This document shows, piece by piece, positions 1-8,595 of a DNA stretch of 64,000 nucleotides. Made by a program: the position numbers and the translations under genes. Every line of letters begins with the position of its first letter. The stretch's first letter is position 1. The stretch comes from Paraburkholderia graminis C4D1M (GTDB taxonomy: Bacteria; Pseudomonadota; Gammaproteobacteria; Burkholderiales; Burkholderiaceae), in contig NZ_ABLD01000020.1 of the NCBI RefSeq assembly GCF_000172415.1, forward strand, positions 62,001-126,000, read 5' to 3'. Below the pieces are notes generated by a model. It was not told the origin of the DNA. It worked only from the letters and a program-made list of their open reading frames with translations, and did no database searches.

Positions 1-65
1 ATCAGCATCATCGGCGTCGGTCCTGGACACTCGAACGACAGCTCATATCCGACGCGAAGCTTCAT
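1..65 (-). CDS. Transglutaminase-like protein, N-terminal 21 codons (gene runs off the window)
   Basis: Only the first codons lie in the window, reading M-K-L-R-V-G-Y-E-L-S-F-E-C-P-G-P-T-P-M-M. This is identical to the start of the complete transglutaminase-like gene near the right end of the window (60125-60928), so the same family is inferred; the catalytic part is outside. The ATG at 65-63 follows an AGGAG Shine-Dalgarno sequence (CCAGGAGCTCCG before the ATG), which is better than that of the right-hand copy. The two loci also share the sequence upstream of the start codon, so this is a paralogous gene and not a short chance match. Confidence 0.75.
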   Translation of the reverse strand, partial: MKLRVGYELSFECPGPTPMML

Positions 66-300
66 CGGAGCTCCTGGTTTAACTGATCGTTGGGAGGTGC
101 GGGGCAGGCATTCCAAAGTGGTGGGGAAGCCTGCAATAACATCATCCCACGATGCGAGGCGCTTCGCCCTGCATCAAAAACAATCGCATGCCGGTGTTGC
201 CGGCTGGGCAGCACTTTATGAAGAATCGCGACCTATCGCCACCTCGCCGCGGCCAACCGGATGTTTGCCTGCCGGGATGGCCCCGGCAGTCGGTCTTTGC
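1..300. repeat. Diverged duplicate of 60866-61165 (transglutaminase 5' end plus upstream region)
   Basis: The first ~65 bases match 60866-60928 almost exactly. Patchy but clear similarity continues upstream of the start codon, with shared blocks such as ATCCCACGATGCG, CATGCCGG and AACCGGATGT in the same order to about position 300. Similarity then stops before the diguanylate cyclase gene. This is a duplicated gene start together with its 5' flank. Confidence 0.7.
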
Positions 301-314
301 CAGACGCCGGACGA

Positions 315-1508
315 TCACACCATATCGCGCTCGGGGGCGTCCCGCGTCTGACCGGGTGATTCTCCGACCACCCGATTCCTTCCCGCGCGCTTCGCTGCAT
401 AGAGCAGCTGATCGGCGCGCGCGAGCAGCGCCCCGACGTCCTCACCAGGCCGGTAGCGCGCGATGCCAGCACTGGTCGTGACGCGCAGCGTAGCCTCGAT
501 CTCATCGAAGCGCGAAGATTCCAGCACAGTACGTAAGCGCTCGACGATCTCATACGCGAATTTGTCGTCAGCACCGGGCAGCAGAAGCACGAACTCCTCG
601 CCGCCGATGCGCGCCACCACGTCTTTCTCGCGCACCGCGGCGCGCAGGATTGCGGCGAACTGGCGCAGCACCGCATCGCCGGCCGCATGCCCGTAACGGT
701 CATTGATGGACTTGAAGTTGTCGATGTCGAAAGCGATCAGCGTGAGCGGATAGCTTCGCCGGTCCGCGACGCGCCGGCCCGCCAGGCGTTCAAACGCGCG
801 CCGATTCAACGTTTCGGTGAGCGAATCGAGATCGCGTTCGAGAGTCAGCCGGTCGATTACGTCCGACATCGCGGCGGCCAGCAGCACGAGCCCCAACACA
901 GCGCCCATCAGGGCGAGCGACAACTGTAGCAAGACCCAGAAAATGGTTCGCGCGAACGGCGCAGTGCTATGCGGCAAGGGTTGGATCGTAGTGAGCGACG
1001 TTCTGATGAAAAAGCTGACGCCGAAGATCAGCAGCACCCAGAGGAGAACGTGGTTGATGATGCGGCCATTGCAGTGTTTCCTGAAACGGATCGCGGTAAA
1101 CAACATCAACAGCCCGGCGCTGAAGTTCAGAATGTAGATACGCACCAGCAGGTTCGGCGTCACGAAGGAGAAGTAATGCATGCCGGCCAGCACCAGCACG
1201 AACATCGACGCATGCGTCACCAGTCGCAGGTGAAGCCCGGCCCTGCGCATCACACCTTCCGCCAACAGTTGAATGCTCAACGCATAAAACGTTGCCGATA
1301 CAAGCGCGTTCAATCGCCATTCATCAGGCAGGTGGCAGATCTGCACTGCGGAGCCGAGTGCGAAAGCAACAAACGAAGCGGCAAGAAGGCGCAGATAACG
1401 CAGTCGTCGATCATAGAACCATGCACACGCAAAACCGAACGCAAAGACGGCCGTGATGCCTGGAATGATCAATTGAATGAGTTGATTGGGCGTTATCTGA
1501 ACGGACAT
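315..1508 (-). CDS. Membrane-bound diguanylate cyclase (GGDEF)
   Basis: Makes cyclic di-GMP from two GTP at the inner membrane. The 397-residue protein has an N-terminal membrane region of about six to seven hydrophobic segments (residues ~12-215), resembling the membrane-sensor GGDEF proteins of Burkholderia, then a complete GGDEF domain. The metal-binding aspartate lies in FDIDNFKSIND (residues 260-270) and the active-site motif GGEEF is at 302-306. An inhibitory I-site RxxD (REKD, 293-296) sits exactly five residues upstream, so product feedback inhibition is expected. There is no EAL domain and no recognisable soluble sensory domain. It reads away from the transglutaminase-like gene at the window edge, with no obvious operon partner. 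Cyclase activity is inferred from intact motifs; the input signal is unknown. Confidence 0.9.
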   Translation of the reverse strand: MSVQITPNQLIQLIIPGITAVFAFGFACAWFYDRRLRYLRLLAASFVAFALGSAVQICHLPDEWRLNALVSATFYALSIQLLAEGVMRRAGLHLRLVTHASMFVLVLAGMHYFSFVTPNLLVRIYILNFSAGLLMLFTAIRFRKHCNGRIINHVLLWVLLIFGVSFFIRTSLTTIQPLPHSTAPFARTIFWVLLQLSLALMGAVLGLVLLAAAMSDVIDRLTLERDLDSLTETLNRRAFERLAGRRVADRRSYPLTLIAFDIDNFKSINDRYGHAAGDAVLRQFAAILRAAVREKDVVARIGGEEFVLLLPGADDKFAYEIVERLRTVLESSRFDEIEATLRVTTSAGIARYRPGEDVGALLARADQLLYAAKRAGRNRVVGESPGQTRDAPERDMV

Positions 1509-2658
1509 CTAGCTCGTTCTCCGCTGCAGGCTACAACACCGACGTGCCTACGAGTTCGCGTTGCGAGGTCCCATTCTAAAGGCGCTGCAACCGTCGGGAG
1601 AACGTGCAGATGCGAAGACAACCGTTGGTCTTCCGGTTGACTTCTGCATGCCCCTCCGGCAAACGACATGGCTGGCCATTCACCGGGCTCGACTTGCCGC
1701 ATGCGGCTATCGACCGGTCACTTCTAGCGATACGTCCACGATTTCCGGCTCGTAGACGCTTGCAAGCGCAGTCCGGGGAATCCGGTTATGTGATCGCCGC
1801 CCGGCAGCCTGGCCGCGGCGCGTGCATCGAAGTGCGTTCTTCCTCCGGCGTAGGACTCGCAGCTCCGCCCTATTCGTTCTCGTCGAAGTAGTGAAGTGGC
1901 CTTTGCCTGGCGGGCCTCTGCCGACCAACCTACGCCAGAGCCTACGCCAGAATACATCGCAGCTGTTTGACACGCTCGTGTCGCTTTTTTGCTACAAACA
2001 AAACGAAAGTGCCCGAATCGCAGTTGCTCGACCAGAAAGCAGTCACTGCCTAGCGCGCGCTGCACACGCTTCCATTCGATTGTCAATTCCATGGGGGGAC
2101 CAGACGGCACAGATTTTCCGCCGGTTCACGCGAGGTCGATACCGTCACCTATACCGGGAATTCCAGACGGCAATTGTCAGCTTTGAGAACGCTGGATCGG
2201 AGGATCGAGGTGCGCCTGGTTGAACGATCGCGAACGCGAAGCATGCGAGGACCGCTCATGTGGAAACACGGTCACCGATACCCGTCACCACCTTGCAGTA
2301 CGGTCCGGCAGAGCCTGCGGGAGCTATGCGACGCCTCGAACCCCGAAAGCTTCCCTCCAACGAAGCGGGAGCTTTCGAAACACCGCAGACGCCGCAGTTA
2401 AAAAAATCATTGCGGCAAATTCTTGCGCCGACACGCTAAATAATTGTGATGCAGAGGCTGTACCTCGCCAGCGTCAATCATATAGAGGTCGGCTGCAATT
2501 TCGATGTCAACATTTGGGCGGCCCCATGTCGGCCTCAGCACCACCAGCCGTCAGGAACGCTTACATTTTCCAGGTTTGTCTTGCATCGGTGCGTTTGCGT
2601 ATCGTCCCGATCCGAGCCGCAACGATGTCTACTGCTACGACGCCAGGATGCGAATGGC
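1509..2658. other. Intergenic, no gene recognised
   Basis: About 1.15 kb between the diguanylate cyclase and the AlpA-like gene. Open frames here have low-complexity, Arg/Ser-rich translations typical of out-of-frame high-GC DNA, and none matches a family I know. It is probably eroded accessory DNA. Confidence 0.5.
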
Positions 2659-2904
2659 TCACGAAGCGGGCCGCTCGCCTTTGGGAATTTGCCGCCTTGC
2701 AGCGCCCGTATTCTCCGGCGGCAGAAGGTTAGAAACCGGACGAGCGTCAGCCCACTCCCGGACCTCGTGTGCGAGCCATCCCACTCTGCGGCCCGATAGT
2801 AGCCGCGGTTCAGGGAAGCTTTTCTCGCGAACCAGCTTCTGTACAGTCGCCGGCGACAAGGAAAGCGAGTCGGCCACTTCTTTCAGAGACAAACAGATTT
2901 TCAT
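2659..2904 (-). CDS. AlpA-like helix-turn-helix regulator / excisionase
   Basis: A small DNA-binding protein of 81 residues from the chosen ATG (an in-frame GTG lies four codons upstream). The N-terminal half has the MerR/excisionase-type winged helix: LSLKEVADSLSLSPATVQKL followed by REKSFPEPRLLSGRRVGWLAHEVREWAD, which matches the AlpA (phage regulatory protein) pattern of helix-turn-helix, then FPxPxxLGxRxxxW, then a V-x-x-W helix. Such proteins control integrase or prophage genes. Here a tyrosine recombinase occurs at the far right of the window, but no integrase is adjacent. The upstream Shine-Dalgarno is weak (GGAA). The family call is good; the target is unknown. Confidence 0.75.
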   Translation of the reverse strand: MKICLSLKEVADSLSLSPATVQKLVREKSFPEPRLLSGRRVGWLAHEVREWADARPVSNLLPPENTGAARRQIPKGERPAS

Positions 2905-3589
2905 CGTCGTTTCCACTTTCTTCTGTCGTCCTTAACACCCTATCCGCACGACACTGCTCTCAGTAACGCGTTTTTTCCGAATTTAATGGATGGGATCGAG
3001 TTGGGCAAATCTCCTTGGGAGAGCAGAATTGCGTTTATCAGTGCATCAATTGTGCAACGCGCTTTCTCACGGGTTCCCCCGGCGCCCTATGCAAAGTCAG
3101 ACCGAGCTGAAAGTCACCAGCGGCACAATTCCTGACGTTGATTTTTCTTTTTTATCGTTCCGTGAAGCGTATCTAGCAAGCAGGCTCTCGGGTCCTGAAT
3201 CATGTCGCGCTTCTCATCCAGCTCACTCTCTTGGGGCCCACGGCTGCGCAGCCGCGCCCTACCGCCACTGCTGCTAACCGGGCGCAAGTCCGGTCCAGCT
3301 TGCCGCCTGCCGCCCGTTTCTGAAGTCGTGCCCAGCACCGATACCGGTGAGCAACGCGCCGTCCGTGGTTGGGCCGGTATCCCTCGGAGAGCACGCCCCC
3401 TTCCTGAATTCGAAGCTCGCACATCGCAGGCTTATCGGTCTGCCAGCGCGGCGCGCTCCATGAACCTGCGCCGACAGACGCCACCAGCCCATGAGCGTCC
3501 GCAGGAAACCTGGTTGACCAAATCTGGTTGATCAAGTGCGGGTTGATGCTAGCATCGATGCATCAACGCATCAAAACCGGAGCAATGCT
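2905..3589. other. Intergenic, no gene recognised
   Basis: About 690 bases upstream of the AlpA-like gene and before the VapB-type antitoxin. No convincing coding frame was found. A stretch at 3258-3300 has a short CCGCCACTG and GCAAGTCCGG combination that recalls a cobalamin riboswitch core, but the conserved boxes are incomplete and no B12 gene follows. Confidence 0.4.
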
Positions 3590-3796
3590 ATGCGAACCAC
3601 CGTTACAATCGACGACGCGCTCTATCAGGAAGCTTTGGAACTTGCCGACCCGGGGACGGACAAGGCCGGCCTGTTCCGGTCGGCGATGCAGACTTTCGTC
3701 CGCGTCCAGGCTGCTAAACGCCTCGCCGCGCTCGGCGGAACTGTCCCTGACATCTCGGACATCCCACGGCGCCGCCCCAAGGCTGACAGAAAGTGA
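3590..3796 (+). CDS. VapB-type antitoxin (type II toxin-antitoxin)
   Basis: A 68-residue antitoxin starting MRTTVTIDDALYQEALELAD, the classic VapB (ribbon-helix-helix, MxTTVxIDDxL) N-terminus that binds the operon promoter. The C-terminal tail, ending in PDISDIPRRRPKADRK, would wrap the toxin. The ATG at 3590 is chosen because the family motif begins there; the frame is open further upstream but that part has no family resemblance. Its stop overlaps the GTG start of the vapC-like frame (GTGA), the usual coupled arrangement. Because the partner toxin is truncated, this antitoxin is probably an orphan or a decaying pair. Confidence 0.85.
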   Translation: MRTTVTIDDALYQEALELADPGTDKAGLFRSAMQTFVRVQAAKRLAALGGTVPDISDIPRRRPKADRK

Positions 3797-3948
3797 ACAA
3801 CGTACTGATCGATACCTCTGTGTGGGTAGACCATTTCCGCCGACGGAGCGAAACTCTCGTTCATCTGATCACCACCGATCAGGCGCTTACCCACCCGCTC
3901 GTGCTCATTGAACTCGCCTGCGGTACCCCGCCAGCGCAGCGGGCACGC
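3793..3948 (+). pseudogene. VapC-type PIN toxin, truncated after 52 residues
   Basis: From a GTG overlapping the antitoxin stop, the frame reads MNNVLIDTSVWVDHFR and then continues to LIELACGTPPAQRAR, the first third of a VapC ribonuclease with the first catalytic Asp (in IDTSVWVDHF) and the conserved Glu of the LIELACG block. After QRAR the sequence ceases to resemble the family. The expected downstream Asp residues (the VDxxLLAS region) are absent, although the frame stays open to about 4446 by chance. The junction near 3949 marks a deletion or insertion boundary, with unrelated DNA carrying an opposite-strand gene beginning at once. Ribonuclease activity is not expected. Confidence 0.8.
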
Positions 3949-3964
3949 GTCATGTGTGCTTTTC

Positions 3965-4426
3965 CTATGTCTTATCGAGTGCCAGGCTCGGCCGGAACTG
4001 CTCGACCAGTCGATGGTGCAGAATCCGCAGCGCGTCGGACGCGGAAAGCACCGCTGCTTCCGCCGCAGGCCGCTCGTTATCTGGCGATGGCCCAATGCGC
4101 TTGTGGATACGGACAGCAGCGCAATACTGGTTCACCGCCGTCTGCACCGAGTCTAGGTACTGACGCAGCGCTATGCCGAACAAAAACTGCGCGTCCATCT
4201 TTCGCCTCAAGAATTCGGCTAGTCGTACCTCTTGTTCGTCGTCGCTCCAGTTCATGTGAGAAACGAGAACGTCGTTCGTCGCCGCATATACGGCCCATCG
4301 CCGGTCAAACAAGGCATGCTTCAAGTTTCGATGAGCAAGCTGCCGTTGCTGGAAAGCGACGGCTACGCCTGCCGCTACAATTATTGGCGTCACTATGCCG
4401 AAAAGTGCTTGAAGCCAAACGGGCAT
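3965..4426 (-). CDS. Hypothetical protein with one N-terminal membrane anchor
   Basis: A 153-residue protein that I cannot assign to a named family. Residues 4-25 (WLQALFGIVTPIIVAAGVAV) form one hydrophobic membrane segment, followed by FQQRQLAHRNLKHALFDRRW and a mostly helical cytoplasmic part. This layout recalls small bacterial proteins with an N-terminal anchor and a region after it of the type xxQxxxAxxKLxxDLFDRR, often annotated as hypothetical. It lies on the strand opposite the truncated vapC and begins directly at the point where vapC similarity ends, so it was probably brought in by the event that broke the toxin. Confidence 0.6.
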   Translation of the reverse strand: MPVWLQALFGIVTPIIVAAGVAVAFQQRQLAHRNLKHALFDRRWAVYAATNDVLVSHMNWSDDEQEVRLAEFLRRKMDAQFLFGIALRQYLDSVQTAVNQYCAAVRIHKRIGPSPDNERPAAEAAVLSASDALRILHHRLVEQFRPSLALDKT

Positions 4427-4442
4427 TATCTTTTCCGATCCG

Positions 4443-4944
4443 TTAGCAGGCGAGTTTGTTTGTTTCCAAGTCGCGGCAATCTTCCTCGTAGGCTTGGTCC
4501 AGCCACTTCAGGAACGATTGTTTTCCACCCTCGAGTGCCAACGTCGCGGGTGTGTCCTTTGCGGTCGGCGCAATCACTTGTCCTTGCGGCGTCATGTCAT
4601 AACCAATATCGACATAATTTTCGCCCTCGCCATGTTTCGACCCAATCCAGTAGGTAATGCCCACCACTTCGGGTTGGCCAGTGGGCCCTCCCCCAATATC
4701 GTCGTCGCCCCACGGGTGCCCGGTACTTGAACTTCGCGGGCCGTTTTGCCTGCGCATAGGCCAGAACTTGTGCAACCGTCGAACCGTCTGCGGTCTGATG
4801 GTTGTTCGCGGCCTGAGCCCAAGCGGCGGCTACATCATGGGGCAAGACGTTAGCTTTTGCCGGTACGGCGGTTGCTTGCGCCGTGGTCTGTGCCGCGGCC
4901 GGGCCGTCGTTGTCGCCACACGCGGACAGAAAAAGAACTGACAT
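4443..4944 (-). pseudogene. Exported lipoprotein-like protein, frameshifted
   Basis: Two overlapping frames make one protein. The first part (start 4944) has a short hydrophobic start and a lipobox-like LSAC, then reads to AKRPAKFKYRAPVG. The second part continues DDDIGGGPTGQPEVVGITYW and ends ETNKLAC. Removing one base from the four-base C run at 4708-4711 (G run on the coding strand) joins them as KYRAPVGDDDIGGG. No ATG, GTG or TTG exists between 4944 and the preceding in-frame stop, so the signal peptide is unusually short and may also be damaged. Function unknown. A single-base change in a homopolymer could be a sequencing error. Confidence 0.6.
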
Positions 4945-5068
4945 TGCGCCGCAAATGAAGATGGGGTTGGGGGCCGCACGCTGGCTGTTCGCGCCGCTTT
5001 ATAAAACCAAGTATCGGGAGCGCGCGGATCCAGCAAGCTTTTCCGATTCGTGCACGTTTGCTTTTCCA

Positions 5069-5434
5069 CTAAATCTTGTACGGGACACGTACATCGGGCT
5101 CGTCTGCGGGAAAATCCTTCGTATTGCGGGAAACCAACAGCATTGAATTCACTTGTGCGGAGGCCCAGACGATGGCATCGGGCAGTCGAATTCGCCTTTG
5201 TTTGCGAATCTCAACCGCCCGATTTGCGATCGCAGCGTCGAGCGCAATCACGTGAAACGAACCGAGCCACGTGCGAACAGCCACCTCATCTTCGGATGTT
5301 GTCCCAACAAGGACCTCCATCCAGGTGATCGTGCTAATAGCACGATACTCATAGCGCCCAATTTCTTTCTTCGCCGCGCCAACACCGCTGAGGTAGTCGA
5401 TTAGAACGTTCGTGTCAAAGAGCACCCTTACCAT
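5069..5434 (-). CDS. PIN-domain ribonuclease toxin
   Basis: A 121-residue PIN-domain protein, the toxin of a type II toxin-antitoxin pair expected to cleave RNA. The acidic site residues are all present: Asp in VLFDTNVLIDYLSG (residues 4-17), Glu in TITWMEVLVG, and the later Asp pair around LPDAIVWASA, followed by the C-terminal block LLVSRNTKDFPAD that is typical of VapC/FitB-type toxins. It follows its antitoxin on the same strand with a seven-base overlap, the usual coupling. The length is normal and no residue appears lost, so this pair is likely functional. Confidence 0.9.
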   Translation of the reverse strand: MVRVLFDTNVLIDYLSGVGAAKKEIGRYEYRAISTITWMEVLVGTTSEDEVAVRTWLGSFHVIALDAAIANRAVEIRKQRRIRLPDAIVWASAQVNSMLLVSRNTKDFPADEPDVRVPYKI

Positions 5435-5646
5435 TCTGAGCGAAGTTCCTGTTGGTATTCCAGACCGTCAACTTTCTTGCTTTTCCACAGCCCGAAAACG
5501 TCGGCCCCGCGTGCTCGCCTGTGTTGCGCGATATAGGCCTCGATCGCGTCGCGGATGACAGCGGCGCGGGGACGTTGCTCCGTCTCCACGAGGACCGCCA
5601 ACTCTTCAACTTGCGCATCAGGTAGGTCAATCAGTATTCGACTCAT
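5428..5646 (-). CDS. Ribbon-helix-helix antitoxin
   Basis: A 72-residue antitoxin. The N-terminal ribbon-helix-helix reads MSRILIDLPDAQVEELAVLV then RPRAAVIRDAIEAYIAQHR, a CopG/RHH DNA-binding fold. The tail GADVFGLWKSKKVDGLEYQQ is the kind of toxin-wrapping segment seen with PIN toxins. A strong Shine-Dalgarno (AAAGGAGG) lies just before the ATG. A perfect inverted repeat sits immediately upstream, fitting autoregulation of the operon by the antitoxin-toxin complex. The stop codon overlaps the start of the PIN toxin. Confidence 0.9.
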   Translation of the reverse strand: MSRILIDLPDAQVEELAVLVETEQRPRAAVIRDAIEAYIAQHRRARGADVFGLWKSKKVDGLEYQQELRSEW

Positions 5647-5651
5647 CGCTG

Positions 5652-5676
5652 CCTCCTTTCATGATATACATATCAT
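5652..5676 (-). promoter_or_regulatory. Shine-Dalgarno and palindromic operator of the PIN/RHH pair
   Basis: On the minus strand the sequence ATGATATGTATATCAT (5661-5676) is a perfect palindrome with 6-base arms and 4-base spacer. It is AT-rich in a GC-rich neighbourhood and lies about 15 bases from the antitoxin start, with an AAGGAGG ribosome site between. Ribbon-helix-helix antitoxins bind such palindromes; binding here is inferred. Confidence 0.6.
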
Positions 5677-5845
5677 ATATCAGTCGCGAGTCAGCCGCAA
5701 GCGAGCGCTTCGCCGTAATGTCGGCATTTTTGGCCTTACCTTTAGTCGAAGCCATCGGCCCGACGCGACCAAGACGGCGAGCGCTTCGTCGGCGGCTCCC
5801 CAACCTCCCGTTCGCGGACCGCGAGCGCATCTGGGCACAGCAGGA

Positions 5846-6049
5846 ATGAAAATGACCTTGGACGACTTGGAACAAGTGGGAATTGTCGTCGGCGAGATTG
5901 CCGATGCAGCGTTAGGAAACCAATTTATCGCTTGTGTCGGCAAGGTGACTCGCGGCGGTATCAAATCCGACGACGGGCAACACTGGATGGGCGCCACACC
6001 CCTGCAAGCGGCAATGCGTTGCTACAAAGAGTCGGACGTGCTGAAGTAG
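5846..6049 (+). CDS. Small phage-type hypothetical protein (DUF2591/NinX-like)
   Basis: A 67-residue protein. The C-terminal segment GQHWMGATPLQAAMRCYKESD resembles the end of phage NinX-like (DUF2591) proteins, in which a G-x-T-P-L-x-A-A-M-R motif closes the domain. The N-terminal half has VVGEIADAALGNQFIACVGK. The ATG is chosen because the frame upstream is Arg/Ser-rich and unlike a protein; no strong Shine-Dalgarno is seen. It stands alone between two toxin-antitoxin pairs and fits the phage-like or island character of the region. The family call is tentative and the function unknown. Confidence 0.5.
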   Translation: MKMTLDDLEQVGIVVGEIADAALGNQFIACVGKVTRGGIKSDDGQHWMGATPLQAAMRCYKESDVLK

Positions 6050-6457
6050 GACGTTCGGAGCCGGTTGGTGACACGCGTGGGCATGATGGCCTCGAACTCG
6101 GCCCCTCCCCCTCAGACGCTGCTCGTCGCCATGCAGTGCGGTGATGCAAAACCCGCCGCGCACTCTCTCAGTTGTCGGTGAGCATCGTCTGCCGGCCGGC
6201 ATGGCGGCGGCGGTCCCATCCGTCAGTTACCGCCACGCCCGGACGCTGCCCGATCATCGAGACGCGTCGGCGACGAACAATCGCTCAGACCTTCTGGCGC
6301 CCCTGAACCCTGAGCAGCCCGTCGCGTCCGCCCTGCTCCGCCGCCGTCCATCTTGCGCCCGTGGTCATCCGTCGCGGCTGGGAGCATCGCGCTTAACTGC
6401 AATAGGCTGGCAGTACGGCCTGCCGCGAGCCGCGACAGCGCGCCGGGCGGCCCGAGG

Positions 6458-6712
6458 TCAGGACGATGACTCGGCCACAACCGCGATGTCGCATAGGGAG
6501 ACGCCGTACTCGAGTGCGACAACGATTCGGGCAGCGATTCCCCTCAAGCGCCCCTCCAGTTCAAAAGTCGAGCCGGGCTCTTCTGCGGTTAAGAGGACCA
6601 CTTCAATGTCGTCTGCGATGGTGATAAGTTCGTAGCCCGCTGCCACAACAGACTTTCGAAACTCCCAGACAAGCCCGCGCAACGAAGGCACGAGGGTACT
6701 GAGCAGTTCCAT
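6458..6712 (-). CDS. Hypothetical protein, possible small gene
   Basis: From an internal ATG the frame encodes 84 residues: MELLSTLVPSLRGLVWEFRK, then AAGYELITIADDIEVVLLTA, ending ALEYGVSLCDIAVVAESSS. The composition is protein-like (balanced hydrophobic and acidic residues), unlike the Arg/Ser-rich 77 codons upstream in the same frame. A weak GGAAG lies 11 bases before the ATG. I do not recognise a family. It sits downstream of the RelB/ParE-type pair on the same strand with a 230-base gap. It may be a real orphan or a fragment. Confidence 0.35.
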   Translation of the reverse strand: MELLSTLVPSLRGLVWEFRKSVVAAGYELITIADDIEVVLLTAEEPGSTFELEGRLRGIAARIVVALEYGVSLCDIAVVAESSS

Positions 6713-6945
6713 ATTGAACGCGCTTCCATGGACCAGCCGCTTCAATGAACCCAACGGGGTCACCCGTTCGGCTTGCTGAAGCGAAAGCTGTATCGTCGTC
6801 CCAGAACGGGCACGATGCGTCGGTGACGTCTGGCGTAGGCCTCGACGTTGCCAAATTCGGGCCTCGTTTTTCTGAAGTTTGCCATCACGCAAAGGAGCCG
6901 GTGATTTCTCTCGAATGTCCGCCGGCTTGCACCCTGCGTCCATGG

Positions 6946-7236
6946 CTAATCCAACATCTCATCAGGCCATAACTGCGCGCCGTGCAACACCCGCAGGATG
7001 CGCACGGTTTCTCCCATGATCCGATAGGCGGCTATATATGGTGTCCGGCTTATAACCAGTTCGCGAGTACCTTCGATGCGCCTAGGGCGGCCAGTCTCTG
7101 GAAACTGCAGTAGCTGCCTAACCTGCACACGAATCCGATCATCGACGACGACGGCCGCGTACGGACTGTCCTGTTCGATGTAATCAAAAATAGCGTCGCG
7201 ATTCTCTACTGCGAAAGCAGCCCATTCAAGCCTCAC
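6946..7236 (-). CDS. RelE/ParE-family toxin
   Basis: A 96-residue toxin of the RelE/ParE superfamily. Family hallmarks are visible: the start MRLEWAAFAVENRDAIFDYI, the loop FPETGRPRRIEGTRELVI, and the closing strand PYIAAYRIMGETVRILRVLHGAQLWP. The wording is closer to ParE/YafQ-like Burkholderia toxins than to E. coli RelE, so the target (ribosome-dependent mRNA cleavage or gyrase) cannot be settled from sequence. Its ATG overlaps the stop of the antitoxin by four bases (ATGA), so the two are translationally coupled. Full length and apparently intact. Confidence 0.88.
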   Translation of the reverse strand: MRLEWAAFAVENRDAIFDYIEQDSPYAAVVVDDRIRVQVRQLLQFPETGRPRRIEGTRELVISRTPYIAAYRIMGETVRILRVLHGAQLWPDEMLD

Positions 7237-7541
7237 GCGTCACCCTCGCCAGCTTTCCGAAGGGCCGCAGCGCGCCGCTTCGCAAAATGAGCTTCGACTT
7301 CATCCCCCGCGGTAGCAGGCCGCGGGTCGTTCAATGCTTCCTGCACTTTCGCACGGAACCAGGCGTCATGCACGGCCGGGTCGGTCGCGAAGGCGAACGG
7401 CAACGCACCTTCGTTCGCCACGCGCGTCAGCAGGATTCGCACCGCATCCGAGACAGTCAGTCCCATGTTGTCGAGCACCGCAGCCGCGCGCTCTTTCAGC
7501 GCGGGGTCGATGCGTGTTTGCACCAATGCAGTCGCAGCCAT
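7233..7541 (-). CDS. RelB/DinJ-family antitoxin
   Basis: A 102-residue antitoxin. The N-terminus TALVQTRIDPALKERAAAVL followed by LTVSDAVRILLTRVANEGAL is the RelB/DinJ ribbon-helix-helix signature (V-x-x-R-I-D, then G-L-T-x-S-x-A-I/V-x-x). The Arg/Lys-rich C-terminal half, including HFAKRRAAALRKAGEG, would bind and neutralise the toxin. An AAAGGAG ribosome site precedes the ATG. First gene of a two-gene operon with the RelE/ParE-type toxin. Probably autoregulating, as usual for this family, although I did not find a clear palindrome upstream. Confidence 0.9.
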   Translation of the reverse strand: MAATALVQTRIDPALKERAAAVLDNMGLTVSDAVRILLTRVANEGALPFAFATDPAVHDAWFRAKVQEALNDPRPATAGDEVEAHFAKRRAAALRKAGEGDA

Positions 7542-8595
7542 AACGATTACTCCTTTGCGTAGCCCTAGACCCCCTATTGTGATTCATTAGAATTACACGC
7601 GCGCGCTATCGTGAGCCGCGACCGGATGGCCAGCAAGCAGATCAACACTTTCCGCAACCCACCCATTTAAGCGTGATCGGGCGGTCCCTCGGGACCGACT
7701 CCGGCGCGCTGATGACCCATTGCGACGCAAGGCGGCCGAGGCGCTGCAGGTAGCTGCGCTCGATCAGGCAGCCGCAAATTGGTGACTCGCTCGCGCAAGC
7801 GAACTTGTTACTAGTATCGGGCGGCGCAGCATTCTTGCCAGTCTCCGGTCCCACAAAGGTTTACGGCGCAGCGCCTCGTCAACTAATTCCGCTACTACTG
7901 TCCGGTCCGGCTGCAACTGATCTTGTAACGCACCGCACGCCAATGGCCGCGCCGGGGCCGAAAACACCGAACCACCGGCTGCGGCCTACGCGGCAACCGG
8001 TGGCGCCCCCAGCGCAAGCCATCGGCGGAACAGGACGGTACTTGATCGGACCTCGAGCGGCTTCGTCGCAAACCGGCCTCTAAGCGACGATTAGAGGTTG
8101 GAGTTAGATGACCGTTGCCGTCTCTGCAACGGCCGCTCGCAAGCAGTCGATGTCTTTCAACTTGAGTAAATATCGCGGACACGCTTCCGTCGAAAGCCGG
8201 GCGAAGTGTCACAAATCCTCGAATTTGCCATCAGAGTCCACTTTTAGACCTTCATTGAGTCCGCAACGATGTCTTAATGCCGTGGGACTTCACCGCTCCA
8301 ATAATTTTTTTAAGGCGTGATTTTTCCGTTGAATTAGCGGAGAAATACGATTATTCTCGCCCCGGCGAACCGAAAGTCTAGGTAAGAAATGGCTAATAAC
8401 AATGCTCGGTTGCGCGTCTGGTCGGAGGCATCCGCTCACTTTGGCTGACTGACAATGTATCGAAAACCGGAAGTCCCCCAGGACCAATATCGACCTTCGC
8501 CCGGGCGACGCAGATCGCCTGTGGATGTTTCTTGAATCCAGGAGAACACCGGGCTTGAGATAAAGAGCGGCATATATCGAATCAAAGGAATAAAA
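7542..8595. other. Intergenic, no gene recognised
   Basis: About 1.05 kb between the toxin-antitoxin cluster and the collagen-like gene. No coding frame looks real. GC content falls in the last 350 bases (8230-8595), as expected for a long upstream regulatory region of the collagen-like gene, but I cannot place a promoter with confidence. Confidence 0.45.

Noticed and set aside
3258..3400. Possible cobalamin riboswitch
   Set aside because: CCGCCACTG and GCAAGTCCGG resemble core pieces, but the B12 box and the remaining conserved helices are not recognisable and no B12 gene follows on either strand.
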